A stretch of 24,666 bases of DNA from Puniceicoccales bacterium. Its GTDB lineage: Bacteria; Verrucomicrobiota; Verrucomicrobiia; Opitutales; JAIRKQ01. A program made the position numbers and the translations under genes. A model generated the notes under the pieces. It had not been told where the DNA came from, searched no databases, and saw only the letters and a program-made list of their open reading frames with translations. Positions within the stretch are counted from its first letter, which is position 1, and every line of letters starts with the position of its first letter. The stretch covers positions 1 through 24,666 of the forward strand of contig JAISRG010000001.1 in assembly GCA_031273725.1 (NCBI GenBank). The letters run 5' to 3'. This document shows positions 23,790 through 24,666 of the stretch, piece after piece.

Positions 23790-24666
23790 ATTTGAATTTG
23801 ACGACTTGTCCGGAGAAAAAACTTCCCCCCGCTATATTCCATTGGCCACAAAAATGCGACCGAGGACTCTGTCTGAAATAGTTGGCCAGGAACACATACT
23901 CGGTCCGAAATGTTTACTGCCAAAACTCATAAAATCAGGGATATTTTCCAGCATAATGTTCTATGGGACGCCCGGTTGCGGAGAAACGATACTTGCCGAA
24001 GTTATCGCGAATGAAACAAAATCAAATTTCGTCAAGATTAATGCGGTATTGTCAAATGTTTCCGAATTGCGAGAAATTCTTATGATATCGTGAAGGCATC
24101 CCGAACAGAATATTTTGCTCTTCATCGATGAAATTCACCGTTTTAACAAAGCCCAACAGGACCTACCGTTGCTGGATGTGGAGAATGCCAATATTCGGCT
24201 GATTGGGGACACCAATCACAATCCAGGGTTCTGCGTAATCTCACCCCTTTTGAGCAGGAGCCATCTGTGTAAATGAAACCCCGTGAATACTGCGGCAATT
24301 GCGAAAATTGTAGCACAGGCGGTATCGGATGGCGAACGGGGGATTGGTTCGATGAAATGTTATGCCCAGGATGCCGTTATGACAAGCATTGCAGTGCTAT
24401 CAAATGGGGATATGCGGTGGGCTCTGAAGGCATTGGAAACTATCGTGACCAGTTTGCCCATTGGATCGGAGATAAAAGTCGATGATGTTGAAAAGTTTTC
24501 CGGCGAACGAGCATTGAGATATGATGCCGATGAGGATGAACACTATGATACCATTTCTGCGTACATAAAAAGTATGCGCGGATGCGATCCCGATGCGGCA
24601 ATATATTGGCTCACTAAAATGTTAGGAGCGGCGAAGATCCCAGGTTTATTGCAGGCCGTATGGTAA
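23767..24666 (+). pseudogene. rarA: Decaying rarA (replication-associated AAA+ recombination protein), cut by window end
   Basis: RarA/MgsA is an AAA+ ATPase of the clamp-loader clade acting at stalled forks. Homology runs through one main frame: PLATKMRPRTLSEIVGQEH, the Walker A region GTPGCGETILA, AVLSNVSELREI, Walker B LFIDEIHRFNKAQQD, SPLLSRS, and ALRYDADEDEHYDTISAY...DPDAAIYWL. Lesions: the Walker A lysine is Glu (GAA at 23983-23985); in-frame TGA stops occur at 24091-24093 and 24274-24276; the sensor-1 region usually reading ATTENP is DTNHNP; and a one-base deletion near 24625 shifts the frame, after which SGEDPRFIAGRMV continues in another frame to the window edge. The start overlaps lpxA by 23 bases. 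The gene cannot make a functional protein. Confidence 0.9.

Noticed and set aside
24091..24276. TGA read as a sense codon (alternative genetic code or selenocysteine) in rarA
   Set aside because: TGA ends oppA, the secretin, nth and lpxA at family-typical positions, tryptophan is TGG throughout, and rarA has other lesions (Walker A Glu, frameshift).
1..24666. CRISPR array, phage genes, toxin-antitoxin or defence island
   Set aside because: No regularly spaced repeats, integrase, capsid, toxin or nuclease-defence motif was seen; the intact genes are largely housekeeping.

Overview
The window reads as ordinary chromosomal DNA of a Gram-negative bacterium that is losing genes. LpxA (lipid A), a heptose-phosphate adenylyltransferase, an outer-membrane secretin and lipoprotein/Sec-type leaders indicate an outer membrane with LPS. 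An LL-diaminopimelate aminotransferase (DapL), a pyruvate phosphate dikinase and an ATP-synthase a subunit with a signal-like N-terminus fit the PVC group, most likely Verrucomicrobiota (Opitutae-like). That placement is inference from protein style, not from a marker tree. Base composition is moderately AT-rich. No tRNA, rRNA, CRISPR array, phage or insertion sequence was recognised.

Layout. Bases 1-599 hold no intact gene but carry a short minus-strand relic of a Rossmann-fold epimerase (hldD-like). nrdR (600-1067) is broken by two compensating indels. A thymidine-phosphorylase homologue with an overwritten active site follows, then an OppA-type peptide-binding lipoprotein. A small minus-strand secreted protein of unknown function (4148-4729) lies between oppA and a stand-alone secretin. 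comM faces the membrane half of the ATP synthase operon (atpB-E-F-H, minus strand), and the F1 subunits that usually follow atpH are absent here. ppdK (plus) is divergent from atpB and has a good sigma70-type promoter. A minus-strand operon then runs dapL-tilS-ftsH-clpX-like-rfaE2. Divergent from dapL by 19 bases is a plus-strand run nth-acpS-ffh-lpxA-rarA, whose last gene is a pseudogene cut by the window edge.

How it fits together. The intact genes are mostly core functions: ATP synthesis, PEP/pyruvate interconversion, lysine/peptidoglycan precursor (DapL), tRNA-Ile lysidine (TilS), membrane and cytosolic proteolysis, carrier-protein activation, signal recognition and lipid A. The damaged ones are regulatory, repair or salvage functions: NrdR, RarA, a pyrimidine phosphorylase-like enzyme, a heptose epimerase relic, and an Nth that lacks two iron-sulphur ligands. 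This pattern suggests a host-restricted lineage in active genome reduction. The most unusual items are the phosphorylase with no recognisable phosphate site, the ClpX-like unfoldase without a zinc-binding domain but with an IGF loop, the isolated secretin with its antisense-overlapping neighbour, and the freeze-frame of rarA decay.
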